This document shows positions 32,594 to 40,970 of a DNA stretch of 64,000 nucleotides, piece by piece. Numbering within the stretch: position 1 is the first letter of the stretch; each line of letters begins with the position of its first letter. The position numbers and the translations under genes are program-made. Source of the DNA: Palsa-504 sp963790065 (GTDB taxonomy: Bacteria; Actinomycetota; Actinomycetes; Streptosporangiales; Streptosporangiaceae); NCBI GenBank assembly GCA_963790065.1, contig CAWBNK010000029.1:248001-312000 (forward strand), read 5' to 3'. The notes beneath the pieces were generated by a model, which did not search any database, had not been told where the DNA came from, and saw only the letters and a list, made by a program, of their open reading frames with translations.

Positions 32594-34234
32594 ATGCTGA
32601 GCCAGCACGTCATCGATTCCCTGTTCCCGCCGGAACTGCCCGAGCCCGAGCACTGGGAGCATCGCTACCCGCCCCGTGACCTGCCCGCCGGGGCGGAAGT
32701 CACCCGCTTCGCGCCGAGCCCGACCGGCTACCTGCACATCGGCGGCGTGTACGCGGCGACCATCGACGCCGACGTGGCCCACCAGAGCGGCGGCAGCTAC
32801 CTGGTCCGGCTGGAGGACACCGACCAGGCCCGGTTCACCGAGGGCGCCGCCGAGCAGTTCGCCGAGGCGTTCGCCTACTTCTCCATCGGTCCCGACGAGG
32901 ACGACACGTCCGGCCGGTACGGCCCGTACCATCAGTCCGCGCGGGCGCTGACCTACCTCACCTACGTCCGCGAGCTGCTGCGCCAGGGCCGGGCCTATCC
33001 CTGCTTCGCGACCAAGCAGGACCTGGCGGAGATCACCGCCCGGCAGCGGGCGGCGGGCGCCCTGCCCGGCTACTACGGGAAGTGGGCCCTGTGGCGGGAC
33101 GCCGATCCGGACCGGGTCAGCGAACGGCTGGCGGCCGGCGACCCCTACGTGGTGCGGTTCAGGTCCCCGGGGCTCACCGGGACCAGGGTGAGCTTCACCG
33201 ACGCGATCCGCGGCCAGCTGACCCTGGACGACAACAGGAACGACGCGGTGATCCTGAAGAGCAGCGACGCCGAGCCGCGGCTGCCGACCTACCACTTCGC
33301 GCACGCCGTCGATGACCACCTGATGCGGATCAGCCTGGTCATCCGCGGCGAGGAGTGGATCTCCTCGGTGCCGTTGCACCTGCAGCTGTTCGACGCCCTC
33401 GGCTTCGAGCGGGTCACCTACGCGCACATCGCCCTGCTGATGAAGCAGGACGGCGGCAGCCGCCGCAAGCTGTCCAAGCGGAAGGACCCCGAGGCCACCG
33501 TCAGCTTCTACATCGAGCAGGGCTTTCCCGCCCCGGCCGTGCAGTACTACCTGCGCGGCCTGGCCAACGGCCGGCTGGCCGAAATGCCGCTGGCCGAGGC
33601 GCTGGCCGCGCCGATCAGGCTGTCCGAGTGCGGCACCGCGGGCCCGCTGGTCAACATGGTCAAGCTCGACGACATCTGCGCCAACTACGTCGCCACCCTG
33701 GCCGGCGAGCAGATCCTGGCCGAGGTGACCGCCTGGGCGGACCGCTACGCGCCCGACCTGGCCGCCGTCCTGGCTGCCGAGCGGCCGCTGGCGCTGCGCG
33801 CCCTGGCCATCGAGCGCGAAGGATCCGCCAACCCGCGCAAGGACCTGCGCAAGTGGGCGGACTTCCGCCCGGTCTACGGCTACTTCTTCCCCGAGCTGTT
33901 CACCCCGGTAACCGATCCGGCCGACGCCAGGTTCGGCGGGCTCGACCCGGAGCTGGTCCGGGCCGTGGCCGGCGCCTTCGCGGCCGGGTACACCCCGCCG
34001 GGACCCGACACCGACTGGTTCGGGCAGATCCGTGAGCTCGCCGCGGACCTGGGGTTCGCGCCCAGCCAGAAGGCCTACAAGCAGGACCCCGCCGCCTATC
34101 CGGGCTCGATCAGGGAAGCGTCCCAGGTCATCCGGATCCTGCTCACCGGGACGCCGCGCAGTCCCGACCTGGCCGCGGTGGCTGCCGCGCTCGGACCCGA
34201 CGAAGTCCTGCGCCGGATCCGAGCGGTCGGGTAA
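32594..34234 (+). CDS. gltX: Glutamyl-tRNA synthetase, long divergent form
   Basis: 546 residues, class Ic synthetase. The HIGH box is FAPSPTGYLHIGGVYAA near residue 40, then YLVRLEDTDQARFTEG, YGPYHQSARALTYLTYV and the CFATKQDL segment. The KMSKS box is RRKLSKRKDPEATVS near residue 295. Standard actinobacterial GluRS is shorter (about 490 residues) and starts right at the HIGH box. This protein has a 35-residue N-terminal extension and resembles the 550-residue clostridial type. It may be a second GluRS, perhaps for resistance or a special tRNA. Active-site motifs are complete, so aminoacylation is plausible. Divergent from the inositol operon and convergent with a membrane protein gene. Confidence 0.85.
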   Translation: MLSQHVIDSLFPPELPEPEHWEHRYPPRDLPAGAEVTRFAPSPTGYLHIGGVYAATIDADVAHQSGGSYLVRLEDTDQARFTEGAAEQFAEAFAYFSIGPDEDDTSGRYGPYHQSARALTYLTYVRELLRQGRAYPCFATKQDLAEITARQRAAGALPGYYGKWALWRDADPDRVSERLAAGDPYVVRFRSPGLTGTRVSFTDAIRGQLTLDDNRNDAVILKSSDAEPRLPTYHFAHAVDDHLMRISLVIRGEEWISSVPLHLQLFDALGFERVTYAHIALLMKQDGGSRRKLSKRKDPEATVSFYIEQGFPAPAVQYYLRGLANGRLAEMPLAEALAAPIRLSECGTAGPLVNMVKLDDICANYVATLAGEQILAEVTAWADRYAPDLAAVLAAERPLALRALAIEREGSANPRKDLRKWADFRPVYGYFFPELFTPVTDPADARFGGLDPELVRAVAGAFAAGYTPPGPDTDWFGQIRELAADLGFAPSQKAYKQDPAAYPGSIREASQVIRILLTGTPRSPDLAAVAAALGPDEVLRRIRAVG

Positions 34235-34242
34235 CGGCCTGC

Positions 34243-34932
34243 TCACGCCGCGGGTTCACGCACCAGGACCGACGCCGCCACCGCGAATCCCACCGCGGCC
34301 AGGCACCAGGCCAGGCCGTCCAGGGCGTGCACCGGCACCACGATGGCGAAGATGACGTGCAGGACCTGGGAGACCGCGATCAGCAGGGCGCCCCAGGCCG
34401 GCATCGCCCGGCCCCGCCACAGCGCGATGCCGATCAGGATGAGCCCGAGGACGTGACCGGCGACGAACAGGTCCGACGCGAACCCGACCGGCGGGATCGC
34501 CCCAATGCTGTCCAGCAGCTTCCCGGTCAGCGCCGGGCTCTGGGCGATCCGGGCCGCGCCAAGCGCGATGTTGTCCGATCCGGCCACGAGGGACCAGAAC
34601 AGGCTCATGAACCCGGCGAAGGCCAGCACCAGCCCAGTCGTCCCCAGCCGCGGCGCGGCCCGCCTGGCCAGCAGGCCCACCGCGATCACCCCGGGAATCA
34701 TGGTGAGCAGGGCCAGCAGGGTCAGCCAGACCACGATGGTCTCGGTGCCCTGGTGCGCGGCCACCTTGGCCGCCATGGTGGCGTTGGAGTCGGCGGTGTT
34801 GTACGGCAGGATGGCGCGCACGATCGCGATGGCCAGCGGCCCGATCGGCGTGATGATAGCCAGGGCCCGGCGGTCGAATCCGGCCCGCGGGCGGGATCCG
34901 ATGCTCGCCTGGGCGGCGGCGGTAGCGGTCAT
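34243..34932 (-). CDS. Hypothetical integral membrane protein
   Basis: 229 residues from ATG 34932, with a GGGGAGAAA ribosome site. About six hydrophobic segments: LAIITPIGPLAIAIVRAIL, VVWLTLLALLTMIPGVIAVG, TGLVLAFAGFMSLFWSLVAG, ASDLFVAGHVLGLILIGIAL, ALLIAVSQVLHVIFAIVV and LDGLAWCLAAVGFAVAAS. Helices of this order occur in DUF4386-like and related actinobacterial proteins, but I cannot fix the family. No catalytic motif is visible. It ends 8 bases from the gltX stop in convergent orientation and starts 160 bases from the divergent histidine kinase. Confidence 0.65.
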   Translation of the reverse strand: MTATAAAQASIGSRPRAGFDRRALAIITPIGPLAIAIVRAILPYNTADSNATMAAKVAAHQGTETIVVWLTLLALLTMIPGVIAVGLLARRAAPRLGTTGLVLAFAGFMSLFWSLVAGSDNIALGAARIAQSPALTGKLLDSIGAIPPVGFASDLFVAGHVLGLILIGIALWRGRAMPAWGALLIAVSQVLHVIFAIVVPVHALDGLAWCLAAVGFAVAASVLVREPAA

Positions 34933-35092
34933 TTCTGTTTCTCCCCTCGGTGAACCTGACGCCGCAAATCGTCTTCCGGCCGCCCGCCCACCGGCCAGGG
35001 CGCGCCGCCTCGCGCTGACCGGGAGATCCGCCCGGTTCATCTAGGTGCCCGCACCCACGACAACAGGTGCAGGTCAGGAGCATTATGAGGAC

Positions 35093-37264
35093 ATGACAGA
35101 CGAGCAGCGCCCCCGCGGCCGGAGCCGCCTGACCGCGGTCCTGGCCGCGGCGTTGTTCGGCCTGGCCCTGGCCGAGATCGGCACTGCGGTCGGCGCCGCC
35201 ATCGCGGCCCGCATCACCTTCGCCACCGCGGTGGACGCCTTCATCGTCACCAACGGCGCCATGGGCCTGGCCTTTCCCGTCTGCGGCGTGCTGCTGGCCT
35301 GGCACCGCCCCCGCAACCCGATCGGATGGCTGTTCCTGGCCGCCGGCCTGGGCATGGCCACCTCGGCCGCGGCCGCGTCGCTCGCCGAGCTGGGTGCGGT
35401 ATCGGGCTGGCCCGACGGATCCCTGCGGCTGCTCGGCACCATCTTCGACTACGCCTGGCCCTGGTCGATCGGATTGTTCCTGCCGGTGGCGCTGCTGTTG
35501 TTCCCTGACGGCCGGCCCGCCGGGCCGCGCTGGCGCGGGCTGATCTGGGTCGTGACGGCCGAGAGCGTGCTGTTCGTGGCCAGCTTCGGGAACCCGGCTG
35601 ACGTGACGATCGGCCACCGACGGGTATCGCTCTACCTCTCGGTTCCCGGCTACAGCAGGCTCGGGCCGCTGTGGGCAGTCGCCGAGCTGGCCTGGTCTGC
35701 GCTGTTCGCGCTGGCCGTTGCCTCGCTTATCGTCCGCTACCGGCGCGCCGGCGACGCCGAGCGGCGCCAGCTGCTCTGGCTGCTGCTGGCCAGCCTGGTC
35801 GTGCTGGCCTACGCCGGGGTGGTGTGGGGGGTGTTCGGCTCAGGCCCGGTCCTGGGGCTGCTCGTGCTGCCGCTGATCCCGGCCGCGGTCACCGTCGCCA
35901 TCCTGCGCTACCAGCTGCTCGATATCCGGCTGGTCGTGTCCCGGGCCCTGGTGTACGGCGTGCTCACGGTGGCCGCGGCCGGGGCCTACGTCGGCCTGGT
36001 CGCGCTGCTCGACCTGGTGGTCCGCAGCCGGGTCAGCCTGGGCGGCGCGGTGGTGGCCAGCCTCATCGTGGCGGTCGGCTTCAACCCGGCCCGGGCCCGG
36101 CTGCAGCGGCTGATCGACCAGGCCCTGTACGGGGACCGCCGCGACCCGGTCCGGGCGGTATCGATCGTGGGGGAGCGGCTCGCCGGGACCGGGCCGGAAG
36201 GGACTAGGTCGGCCGGGTTGCCCGGCGTGCTCGAGGCGCTGTGCGAATCGCTGCGGCTGCCGTTCGCGGCCGTCCGGTTCGGCCGGGCCGAGGCCGCCGC
36301 CTACGGGACCGCGCCCGAGCTGCTGCACAGCATCGGCCTCAGCTACGAAGGCGCCCGGGTCGGCGAGCTGGTCGTCGGCCTGCGCTCCGGGCAGCGCCGG
36401 CTCAGCCCGCCGGACATCGCGGTCCTGCAGCTGCTGGCCGGGCCGCTCGCGGTCGCGCTGCACGCCACCGCGCTGTCGGCCGCGCTGCAGGACTCGCGGG
36501 TCGGTATCGTGGCCGCCCGCGAGGAGGAACGCCGCAGGCTCCGCCGCGACCTGCACGACGGGCTGGGCCCGCTGCTGACCGGCATCGCCTTCAAGGCCGA
36601 CGCGGCCCGCAACACGTTGTCCGGACCCGAGCAGGCCCGCGCCCTGCTGGCCGAACTGCGCGCCGACACCACGGACGCCATCGGGGACATCAGGCGGCTG
36701 GTCGACGGCCTGCGCCCGCCCGCCCTGGATGATCTGGGCCTGATCGGATCGCTGCGCCAGCAGTCAGCCCGGCTGGCGCAGCGGCCCGACGGCGGCCGTG
36801 TCGCGGTCGGCCTGGACGCCCCCGAGCCGCTGCCGCCGCTGCCCGCCGCGGTGGAGGTGGCCGCCTACCGGATCATCACCGAGGCCATGACCAACGCGGC
36901 CCGCCACTCCGGCGCGACCAGGATCGAGGCCAGGCTGATCCTGGCCGGCCCCGGCCAGCTCCGCATCGAGGTCACCGACGACGGCGCCTCGGCCGCGCCC
37001 TGGCCGCCGGGCGTCGGCCTGACCTCCATGGGCGAGCGGGCCGCCGAGCTGGGCGGCTCCTGCCAGGCCGGCCCGGTCCCGGGCGGCGGGCAGGTCACCG
37101 CCGTGCTGCCCTTCGCCGGCCCCGAGGCAAGCTCCGGCCCCGAGGCAAGCTCCGGCCCCGAGGCAAGCTCCGGCCCCGCGGCAGGCCTCGACCTCGACTC
37201 CGGCTCCGCGGCAGGCTCCGGCCTCGCGGTCCGCTCGGACCCGGTCGGGCTGAGCCTGTCATGA
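35093..37264 (+). CDS. Membrane sensor histidine kinase (NarL-type system)
   Basis: 723 residues from ATG 35093. About eight N-terminal membrane helices with the modules LAWHRPRNPIGWLFLAAG and LLLFPDGRPAGPRW, the hinge LLDIRLVVSRALVYG, then a GAF-like region (about 370-475). HisKA_3 carries REEERRRLRRDLHDGLGPLL with the phosphorylated His near residue 488, and the HATPase domain carries AAYRIITEAMTNAARHSGA (N box) and VGLTSMGERAAELGG. It should autophosphorylate and pass phosphate to the regulator that starts in its stop codon. The extreme C-terminus is an unconserved tail built from an 18-bp DNA repeat. The signal is unknown. Confidence 0.9.
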   Translation: MTDEQRPRGRSRLTAVLAAALFGLALAEIGTAVGAAIAARITFATAVDAFIVTNGAMGLAFPVCGVLLAWHRPRNPIGWLFLAAGLGMATSAAAASLAELGAVSGWPDGSLRLLGTIFDYAWPWSIGLFLPVALLLFPDGRPAGPRWRGLIWVVTAESVLFVASFGNPADVTIGHRRVSLYLSVPGYSRLGPLWAVAELAWSALFALAVASLIVRYRRAGDAERRQLLWLLLASLVVLAYAGVVWGVFGSGPVLGLLVLPLIPAAVTVAILRYQLLDIRLVVSRALVYGVLTVAAAGAYVGLVALLDLVVRSRVSLGGAVVASLIVAVGFNPARARLQRLIDQALYGDRRDPVRAVSIVGERLAGTGPEGTRSAGLPGVLEALCESLRLPFAAVRFGRAEAAAYGTAPELLHSIGLSYEGARVGELVVGLRSGQRRLSPPDIAVLQLLAGPLAVALHATALSAALQDSRVGIVAAREEERRRLRRDLHDGLGPLLTGIAFKADAARNTLSGPEQARALLAELRADTTDAIGDIRRLVDGLRPPALDDLGLIGSLRQQSARLAQRPDGGRVAVGLDAPEPLPPLPAAVEVAAYRIITEAMTNAARHSGATRIEARLILAGPGQLRIEVTDDGASAAPWPPGVGLTSMGERAAELGGSCQAGPVPGGGQVTAVLPFAGPEASSGPEASSGPEASSGPAAGLDLDSGSAAGSGLAVRSDPVGLSLS
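37118..37171 (+). repeat. Three exact 18-bp tandem units inside the kinase C-terminus
   Basis: GGCCCCGAGGCAAGCTCC is repeated three times exactly at 37118-37135, 37136-37153 and 37154-37171, followed by degenerate copies. It encodes a G-P-E-A-S-S hexapeptide array after the ATPase domain, and its length keeps the frame, so copy number may vary without breaking the gene. Confidence 0.85.
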
Positions 37265-37944
37265 CGGCCGGGGATATCCGCGTGGTCATCGCCGACGACC
37301 ACCCGGTGGTCAGGGACGGGCTATCGGCGCTGCTGGCGTCGGTGCCTTCGGTCACGGTGGTGGGGGTCGCCGCCGACGGGCGGGAGGCGGTCGAGGCCGC
37401 CGTGACGCTGCGGCCCGACGTGCTGATCATGGACATCCAGATGCCCGAGCTCACCGGCGTCGAGGCGGCCCGGCAGATCACCAGGGCCGCACCCGGCGTG
37501 GCCGTGCTGATGCTGACCATGTTCGACGACGACTATTCGGTGCTCGCGGCCATGCGCGCCGGAGCGCGCGGGTACGTGCTCAAGGGCGCCCAGCAGGACG
37601 AGATCATCCGGGCTGTGCACGCCGTGGCGGCGGGCGAGGCGATCTTCGGGCCGGGGGTGGCCCGCCTGGTGCTCGGCCTGGTCGCCGCCCCGCCCGCCGC
37701 CGAGGTCCCGTTCGAGGACCTGACCGGCCGGGAACGCGAGGTGCTCGACCTGGTCGCGGCCGGCGTCCGCAACGCGGAGATCGCCAGGCGGATGTCCATC
37801 GCGCCCAAGACGGTCGCCAACCATATCTCCGCGATCTTCGCCAAGCTCCAGGTCACCGACCGGGGCGAGGCCATCATCCTGGCCCGGGACGCCGGCCTCG
37901 GCCGCGATAGCCGCGGCAGCCAGCCGGGCGCCCGCCCGGAGTAG
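37261..37944 (+). CDS. Response regulator, NarL/LuxR family
   Basis: 227 residues, with ATG overlapping the kinase stop as ATGA. Receiver domain residues 6-125: acidic pocket VVIADDHPVVRDGL, phospho-acceptor Asp58 in VLIMDIQMPELTG, Thr in MLTMFDDDY and Lys in ARGYVLKGAQQDE. LuxR-type HTH about 155-215: LTGREREVLDLVAAGVRNAE, then RRMSIAPKTVANHISAIFAK. It should bind DNA as a dimer after phosphorylation by the adjacent kinase. The 15-residue C-terminal tail is unconserved. Targets are not evident; the nearest downstream gene is the doubled YbjQ-type protein 42 bases away, which might be cotranscribed. Confidence 0.95.
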   Translation: MTAGDIRVVIADDHPVVRDGLSALLASVPSVTVVGVAADGREAVEAAVTLRPDVLIMDIQMPELTGVEAARQITRAAPGVAVLMLTMFDDDYSVLAAMRAGARGYVLKGAQQDEIIRAVHAVAAGEAIFGPGVARLVLGLVAAPPAAEVPFEDLTGREREVLDLVAAGVRNAEIARRMSIAPKTVANHISAIFAKLQVTDRGEAIILARDAGLGRDSRGSQPGARPE

Positions 37945-37986
37945 GCTGCCGGTGGTTACCCTGTCAGCGACCGGGCGGAGGCCAGC

Positions 37987-38838
37987 ATGCCGTTGTTCCA
38001 AGGCCAGCAGAATCAGGGCGGCGGCCCGGTGTTCGAGCCGGCGGCCGCCGACGGCCGGCTGGCCAAGACCGCCGGGGCCGATCCGGCCGGCGTCTTCACC
38101 TCTGACCTGTCGGTATCGGAGTATGTCCTGCTGGGTGAGGCCGGCTTCGAGCCGCTCGGCTTCGTGGTCGGCTCCTCGATCTACCACGTCGGCCTGCAGA
38201 TCGGGCGCTGGAACAAGAACCAGGAGCTGCAGGTCCTGACCCAGGCCATGTACAACGCCAGGGAGCTGGCCATGGCCCGGATGCGGGCCGAGGCCGACCA
38301 CCTGGACTCCGACGGCATCGTGGGCGTCCAGCTGCGTATGCAGATGTACGCCTGGGGGCAGAACTGCCTGGAGTTCGTGGCCACCGGCACCGCGGTCAAG
38401 CACCTGGCCGGCCACGGCGCGCACCGCGCGCCCGACGGACGCGCGTTCACCTCCGACCTGTCGGCCCAGGACTTCTTCCGGCTGCTGGCCGCCGGCGCGG
38501 TCCCCGTCTCCTTCGTGCTCGGCACCTGCGTGTACCACATCGCGCACATGGGCGTGATGCAGTCGCTGCGCCAGGTCGGTCAGAACCAGGAGATGATGCA
38601 GTTCACCCAGGGCGTCTACGAGGCCAGGGAGCTGGCCCTGGCCCGGATGCAGGCCGAGGCGGCACAGGCCCGCGCCTCCGGCATCGTGGGCGTGACCGTG
38701 GAGGTCAAGAACCACGTCTGGGGTGAGCACGCCACCGAGTTCCTGGCCACAGGCACCTCGGTGCGGCGGCTGGCCGACGAGCACAAGCTGCCCGAGACCT
38801 CACCCCGGCCGACGTTCACGCTCGGCCTGGACAGCTAG
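37987..38838 (+). CDS. Tandem YbjQ/UPF0145-type (heavy-metal-binding domain) protein
   Basis: 283 residues with two copies of one domain. Copy 1 (about 37-140): FTSDLSVSEYVLLGEAGFEP, VVGSSIYHVG, NARELAMARMRAEADHL, GIVGVQLRMQMYAW and LEFVATGTAVK. Copy 2 (about 155-262): FTSDLSAQDFFRLLAAGAVP, VLGTCVYHIAH, EARELALARMQAEAAQA, GIVGVTVEVKNHVWG and TEFLATGTSVR. The usual YbjQ protein is a single domain of about 105 residues that forms a pentamer; the doubled form is a common actinobacterial variant. Metal binding is inferred from the family name only, since few cysteines or histidines are present. Probably cotranscribed with the two-component genes. Confidence 0.85.
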   Translation: MPLFQGQQNQGGGPVFEPAAADGRLAKTAGADPAGVFTSDLSVSEYVLLGEAGFEPLGFVVGSSIYHVGLQIGRWNKNQELQVLTQAMYNARELAMARMRAEADHLDSDGIVGVQLRMQMYAWGQNCLEFVATGTAVKHLAGHGAHRAPDGRAFTSDLSAQDFFRLLAAGAVPVSFVLGTCVYHIAHMGVMQSLRQVGQNQEMMQFTQGVYEARELALARMQAEAAQARASGIVGVTVEVKNHVWGEHATEFLATGTSVRRLADEHKLPETSPRPTFTLGLDS

Positions 38839-38883
38839 GTCATCGACCGCGCATCCGGCCAGTTTTCGCCAGTATGGTGAATC

Positions 38884-39930
38884 GTGGCTTCGCCGACACG
38901 CTGGACATCACGCCCAGGGCAGCCGACTGTCACCATGGAGGACGTCGCCCGGGCGGCTGGCGTCGGCAGGCAGACCGTCTCCAACGTACTGAACGACAGC
39001 GGGCGAGTGGGATCCGCCGCGCGGGCCCGGGTGCTCGAGGCGGTAGCCGAGCTGGGCTACCACCCGCATCAGGGTGCCCGCAGCCTGCGTTCCCGCCGCA
39101 CCATGCAGCTGGGCTACCTCATGACGCCGGATCAGCTGCAGCCCAGGAACCTGATCATGATGCAGTTCCTGCAGGCCCTGGTGGCCGAGGCCGGGCGAAG
39201 GCAGTACCGGGTGCTCGTGGTCACCAGCGATGCTGATCCCCGCGACGAGATGCGCCGCCTGATCAACAGCCGCAGCGTGGACGCGTTCGTACTGTCCGAG
39301 CTCAAACCCGACGACCAGCGGGTGGCGCTGCTGGCCGAGGCCGGCATGCCGTTCGCAGGTTTCGGCCGGACCAGCCCGAACGTCCCGCAGCACTGGTCAG
39401 ACATCGACAACGCCGAAGCCGAAGCCGAAGCGGTGCGCCACGTGCTCGATCTCGGCTTCACCCGGCCCTGCTTCATCGGCTACGACACCGGAGACATCTG
39501 GGACACGCGGCGGGAAGCTGGCTACCGCGACGGCCTGGCCAGCCGCGGCCTGGCCGGCGAGGGCGCTGGCGTGCTGCACGTCCAGGATGACACCGCCGCG
39601 CGGGCCAAGATCTCCGCCTTCCTGACCGAGGCCCGCCCCAACGCCGTCATCACCGGAAGCGACAAGATCGCGATCATCGTGTACGGTGCCGCGGCCGAGC
39701 TCAACCTGTCCATCGGCCGTGACCTGGCGGTGGTCGGCTTCGACGGCAGCATCGGCGCCGAACTGCTGCACCCGACGCTGACCACCGTGGTCATCCCGGT
39801 CGAGGACATCGCGCGGCGCGTCGTCGGCCGGGCCCTGCGGCAGCTGGAATCCGGACCGGACGGCGGTCCCGGCGAGATCGTCACGACCTGGCTGCGGCTC
39901 GGCGGGAGCACCCAGGCTAGCGGCCGGTAA
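38884..39930 (+). CDS. LacI family transcriptional regulator
   Basis: 348 residues from GTG 38884. The HTH is at about 15-60 (VTMEDVARAAGVGRQTVSNV, then GYHPHQGARSLRS). The periplasmic-binding-protein-like core runs from LGYLMTPDQLQ to the end, with VDAFVLSELKPDD, FGRTSPNVPQHWSDIDNAEA, GFTRPCFIGYD, NAVITGSDKIAIIVYGAAAE and DLAVVGFDGSIGAELLHPTL. A sugar effector is likely. No sugar transporter or glycosidase is adjacent, so its regulon is elsewhere or local control is indirect. The last 14 bases overlap the 3' end of the convergent PHP gene. Confidence 0.92.
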   Translation: MASPTRWTSRPGQPTVTMEDVARAAGVGRQTVSNVLNDSGRVGSAARARVLEAVAELGYHPHQGARSLRSRRTMQLGYLMTPDQLQPRNLIMMQFLQALVAEAGRRQYRVLVVTSDADPRDEMRRLINSRSVDAFVLSELKPDDQRVALLAEAGMPFAGFGRTSPNVPQHWSDIDNAEAEAEAVRHVLDLGFTRPCFIGYDTGDIWDTRREAGYRDGLASRGLAGEGAGVLHVQDDTAARAKISAFLTEARPNAVITGSDKIAIIVYGAAAELNLSIGRDLAVVGFDGSIGAELLHPTLTTVVIPVEDIARRVVGRALRQLESGPDGGPGEIVTTWLRLGGSTQASGR

Positions 39931-40909
39931 CCTGATCGGCGCCGCGGGCGTTGATCACCCGGTCCGGCCCGAGGCCGGCCTTCTCGGCCCGGACCGTGCC
40001 GTTGCCGAGCCAGTCCAGCTGGCCCGGGGCGTGCGCGTCGGTGTCGATGGCGAACAGGCAGCCGGCCTCGGCGGCCAGCCGCAGCAGCGGGTCCGGCGGG
40101 TCCATGCGCTCCGGCCGGCAGTTGATCTCCACCGCCACGCCGTGCTCGCGGCACGCGCCGAACACCGCCTCGGGGTCGAAGGCCGACTCGGGCCGCCGCG
40201 CCCGGCCCCCCAGCATCCGGCCGGTGCAGTGGCCGAGCACGTCGGTGTGCGGGTTGCTCACCGCGGCCACCATCCGGGCCGTCATCGGCCCGGCGGGCAT
40301 CCGCAGCTGGGAGTGCACGCTGGCCACCACCACGTCCAGCCGGGCCAGCAGGTCGTCGCGCTGGTCCAGCGAGCCGTCCTCGCAGATGTCGACCTCGATC
40401 CCGGTCAGGATGCGGAACGGGGCCAGCTCGGCGTTCAGCTCGCCGACCAGCTCGAGCTGGGCCTCCAGGCGCTCGGCGGACAGCCCGTTGGCCACCGTCA
40501 GCCGGGGTGAATGATCGGTCAGCGCGATCCACTCGTGCCCGAGCAGCCGGGCCGCCTCGGCCATCTCCCGGGGCGGGCTGCCGCCGTCCGACCAGTCTGA
40601 ATGGGTGTGGCAGTCGCCGCGCAGCGCCGCGCGCAGCCCGTCGTGCTCCGCGGGCGGCCGGTCGCCGAGCAGCCGGGCCAGGTAGGCGGGCTCCTGGCCG
40701 GCCGCGGCCTCGGTGATGACCTGGGCCGTGGACGCGCCGATCCCGGGCAGCGCCGACAGCGTGCCGGTGCGGATCCGCCGGTCAAGCTCGCCCGGCGCCA
40801 GGCCGTCAACCACCGCGGCGGCCCGCCGGAAGGCGCGTACCCGGTAGGTCGGCTCACCGCCCCGTTCCAGCTCGAACGCGATCTGCCGCAACGCCTGCAC
40901 CGGGTCCAT
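39917..40909 (-). CDS. PHP-domain phosphoesterase with N-terminal helix-hairpin-helix region
   Basis: 330 residues. Residues 1-75 (LRQIAFELERGGEPTYRVRA, LSALPGIGASTAQVITEAAA) match the N-terminal HhH part of PolX-type polymerases. The rest is a PHP domain: GDCHTHSDWSDGG, WIALTDHSPRL, ILTGIEVDICEDG, VVASVHSQLRM, HTDVLGHCTGR, VAVEINCRPERM and AIDTDAHAPGQLDWL. All expected metal-binding His/Asp/Glu are visible. The polymerase palm and thumb of PolX are missing, so this is the shorter actinobacterial architecture, probably a metal-dependent phosphoesterase or nuclease. It is convergent with LacI and divergent from the AfsR-like gene (61 bases). Confidence 0.88.
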   Translation of the reverse strand: MDPVQALRQIAFELERGGEPTYRVRAFRRAAAVVDGLAPGELDRRIRTGTLSALPGIGASTAQVITEAAAGQEPAYLARLLGDRPPAEHDGLRAALRGDCHTHSDWSDGGSPPREMAEAARLLGHEWIALTDHSPRLTVANGLSAERLEAQLELVGELNAELAPFRILTGIEVDICEDGSLDQRDDLLARLDVVVASVHSQLRMPAGPMTARMVAAVSNPHTDVLGHCTGRMLGGRARRPESAFDPEAVFGACREHGVAVEINCRPERMDPPDPLLRLAAEAGCLFAIDTDAHAPGQLDWLGNGTVRAEKAGLGPDRVINARGADQVTGR

Positions 40910-40970
40910 CGGTGATCTCTACCCCGGTGGTCCGCCAGGCATCCCCGCCGGATCGGGCACAATTGAGCCT

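Noticed and set aside
32285..34246. 653-codon open frame antisense to the glutamyl-tRNA synthetase
   Set aside because: It mirrors the codon pattern of gltX, is rich in Gly/Arg/Gln and has no family motifs. Long antisense frames are expected in high-GC coding DNA.
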